From contig OX336351.1 of the NCBI GenBank assembly GCA_946902875.1, positions 248,001-312,000 of the forward strand: a DNA stretch of 64,000 bases. Direction: 5' to 3'. Numbering within the stretch: position 1 is the first letter of the stretch; every line of letters begins with the position of its first letter. Positions 61,986-64,000 of this stretch are shown here, one piece after another. A program made the position numbers and the translations under genes. Source of the DNA: Nematopogon swammerdamellus (Eukaryota > Arthropoda > Insecta > Lepidoptera > Adelidae). The notes under the pieces are model-generated. The model saw only the letters and a program-made list of their open reading frames with translations. It was not told the origin of the DNA and ran no database searches.

Positions 61986-64000
61986 TCGATCGATCTCAGC
62001 GAAAGGGGGGCTCCCCTTTCGCTGAGAGTGTGAAATCGTCCTGGTGTGGTGTCGCGAATTTTGGGGCTACGCGAGTGGTTGAGGGCTCAAAAGACGCGTA
62101 TCGGCTAGGGCTACAAGATGGTTTTTTCTTCCGAAAAAGTAAAAAAAAATTGTTTAAATGGAAAAATTTGAAAAATTCCATTTTTTTTTTCGAAAACGTG
62201 AAAAAAAAAATTGTTAAAATGGAAAAATGTGAGAAATGCTATTTTTTTTTCGAATTATATCTCGAAAACTAAAGGTGATATCGAAAAATTAAAAAAACCT
62301 GTTTAGATTTGGACTTTGGGCTAATTTAAAAAAAAAAATTCACAGATTTCGTGCCTTACACGACTATCGAGCACATTGAAAATGAATCTACGGAATTCGA
62401 AAAAACATTGTCGCTGAGCGACACGAGAAAGTCGGGATAAGGAAAAGGTTAGTTGGGTTCTGATGATGGAGCCGGAAGGAAGCCATAGGAACTCCTAAAC
62501 TACACATGATAATCCCATCGTGTTTGGGCTCGTTGGATTTGTCTTCGCAAGTACTCTTGTCATATATGATGTCCAGGGTCCTGATGGAGCCGGAAGGAAG
62601 CCATAGGAACTCCTAAACTACAAATGAGAAGCCCATCGTGTTTGGGCTCGTTGGATTTGTCTTCGCAAGTACTCTAGTCATATGTTATTTCCAGGGTCCT
62701 GATGATGGAGCCGGAAGGAAGCCATAGGAACTCCTAAACTACACAGTCATGATAAATCCACCATATTTGGGCTCGTTGGATATAGGAATATAGGTTAGGT
62801 TAGAAGATGCGTCGCGCATCTTCTATATTCTTATCTTCTATATCCTTATATTATATTTTTATATTTGATATTTATTAATTTGTTACTTTAGTTAGACATA
62901 ATGTCAAGCTTATCTCTTTTTCTGTCTAAATTTTAGTTTACATTTTTTTAAGCTGCTTGTGTTTTTAAAAATTATAAATAATATATAAATGTAATTTTTT
63001 TTTTTTTGAGTTCATTTTCTATGCGACGCATCTTCTAACCTAACCTATATTCCTATATCCAACGAGCCTGGAAATAACATAATTATGACTAGAGTACTTG
63101 CGAAGACAAATCCAACGAGCCCAAACACGGTCGATTTATCATGTGTGGTTTAGGAGTTCCTATGGCTTCATTCCGGCTCCATCATCAGGACCCTGGACAT
63201 CATATATGACAAGAGTACTTGCGAAGACAAATCCAACGAGCCCAAACACGATGGGCTTATCATTTGTAGTTTAGGAGTTCCTATGGCTTCCTTCCGGCTC
63301 CATCATCAGAACCCAACTAACCTTTTCCTTTCTCGTGTCAGCGACAATATTTTTTCGAATTCCGTAGGTAGATTCATTTGCAATGTGCTTGATAGTCGTG
63401 TGAGGCACGAAATCTGTGAATTTATTTTTTTCAAAAAGGTTGAGCTACAGGGCAAACCCTTAACCCGATCGTCTTTGTTTTAGGCTCAAATTGTAGCTGA
63501 CTAAATTGTCCAGAGGACTTTTTCTCAAATTTTTATATCATTCTTCGTTTCCAAAATATCGAGCGCCAAAATCAAAAATTCGGAAAAAAATTAATTAATT
63601 TTTCACTATTTCAGCCATAACTTTTTTCCTTTTTTACTTTCTCGAATAATAATTTTTGCACCTTTACAGCTCTCATGAATACGCGTCTTTTGAGCATTTT
63701 TTGAATATCATATCTTTACAACTCTCCGAGATATAAGGGGATCGCACTTTTTCGTGAAATCGGGGCCTATACTGGAACGAACCAAAATACATTTTCAATG
63801 TCAAAACCATTCGTCTATCGATGGTGGTTCGTGCTGTAGGTGGTCCCTCAATTTTTCCAATTTTCGCTGAGAGTGTGAAATCGACTTTTGGAAGTGCAAC
63901 AGCGTAGAGAGCGAGGAGGAATATCCGAATGTATGAAATAAATTGTGAAAAATCAAATCACGCCTCTGTAGATCCTCGGGTGATTTGTTAGTTTGTTAGT
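61975..64000. mobile_element. Foldback family member running off the window end
   Basis: Starts with the cagcgaaaggggggctcc segment and includes both arms (62340-62800 and 63060-63420) around the AT-rich centre with gaagatgcgtcgcgcatctt. It then continues with an inverse copy of 2520-2880 (63430-63800) and of 23467-23640 (63800-64000). The right terminus is at or beyond 64000. Confidence 0.7.

Overview
The window looks like insect nuclear DNA, most likely from a moth or butterfly. It has GT-AG introns, GC-rich exons in AT-rich surroundings, and a dense mix of SINEs, non-LTR retrotransposon fragments (jockey-like, RTE-like, CR1-like, I/LOA-like) and short inverted-repeat DNA elements of the kind common in lepidopteran genomes. 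Nothing bacterial or viral was seen.

Two host genes can be rebuilt exon by exon, both on the + strand. Gene 1 (coding span 9425-20508, ten coding exons, 560 codons) is a major facilitator superfamily transporter of the SV2/SVOP-like family. Its 3' end is marked by AATAAA signals near 21.9-22.0 kb. Gene 2 (coding span 32093-59956, six coding exons, 1894 codons) encodes a nuclear-type protein with an N-terminal PWWP domain, an AT-hook-like stretch, one C2H2 zinc finger and about 1650 residues of Ser/Glu-, Pro/Ala- and Lys-rich low complexity, almost all in one 5.16-kb last exon. The architecture recalls the Drosophila chromatin protein ROW, but this is only a suggestion.

Layout: 1-9.4 kb is repeat territory upstream of gene 1. 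It holds jockey-like debris, a 32-bp tandem array, a mariner-like MITE, a foldback element, a SINE, a 2.9-kb array of 74-bp units with 592-bp higher-order structure, a CpG-rich block, and a MITE ending about 230 bp before the gene 1 start codon. From 9.4 to 22 kb lies gene 1, whose introns carry a perfect 32-bp-arm hairpin, LINE and SINE pieces, a 956-bp hAT-type element with an 8-bp target duplication, and a 1.85-kb foldback composite. From 22 to 32 kb is intergenic, with a second foldback composite, Helitron helicase debris and several long inverted repeats. From 32 to 60 kb lies gene 2. Its introns hold a Harbinger-like MITE, a hAT copy nested inside a SINE, jockey-like LINEs, a foldback array of degenerate repeats, a 55-bp minisatellite carrying a CACGTG E-box in every unit, and a nearly complete I/LOA-type LINE ORF2 on the opposite strand. 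From 60 to 64 kb are the 3' flank of gene 2 and a third large member of the foldback family that runs off the window.

The two genes do different jobs (membrane transport and chromatin) and show no sign of co-function. The most unusual content is the uncharacterised foldback family, two copies of which carry what looks like a captured exon, and the two E-box-bearing minisatellites, one upstream of gene 1 and one inside gene 2.
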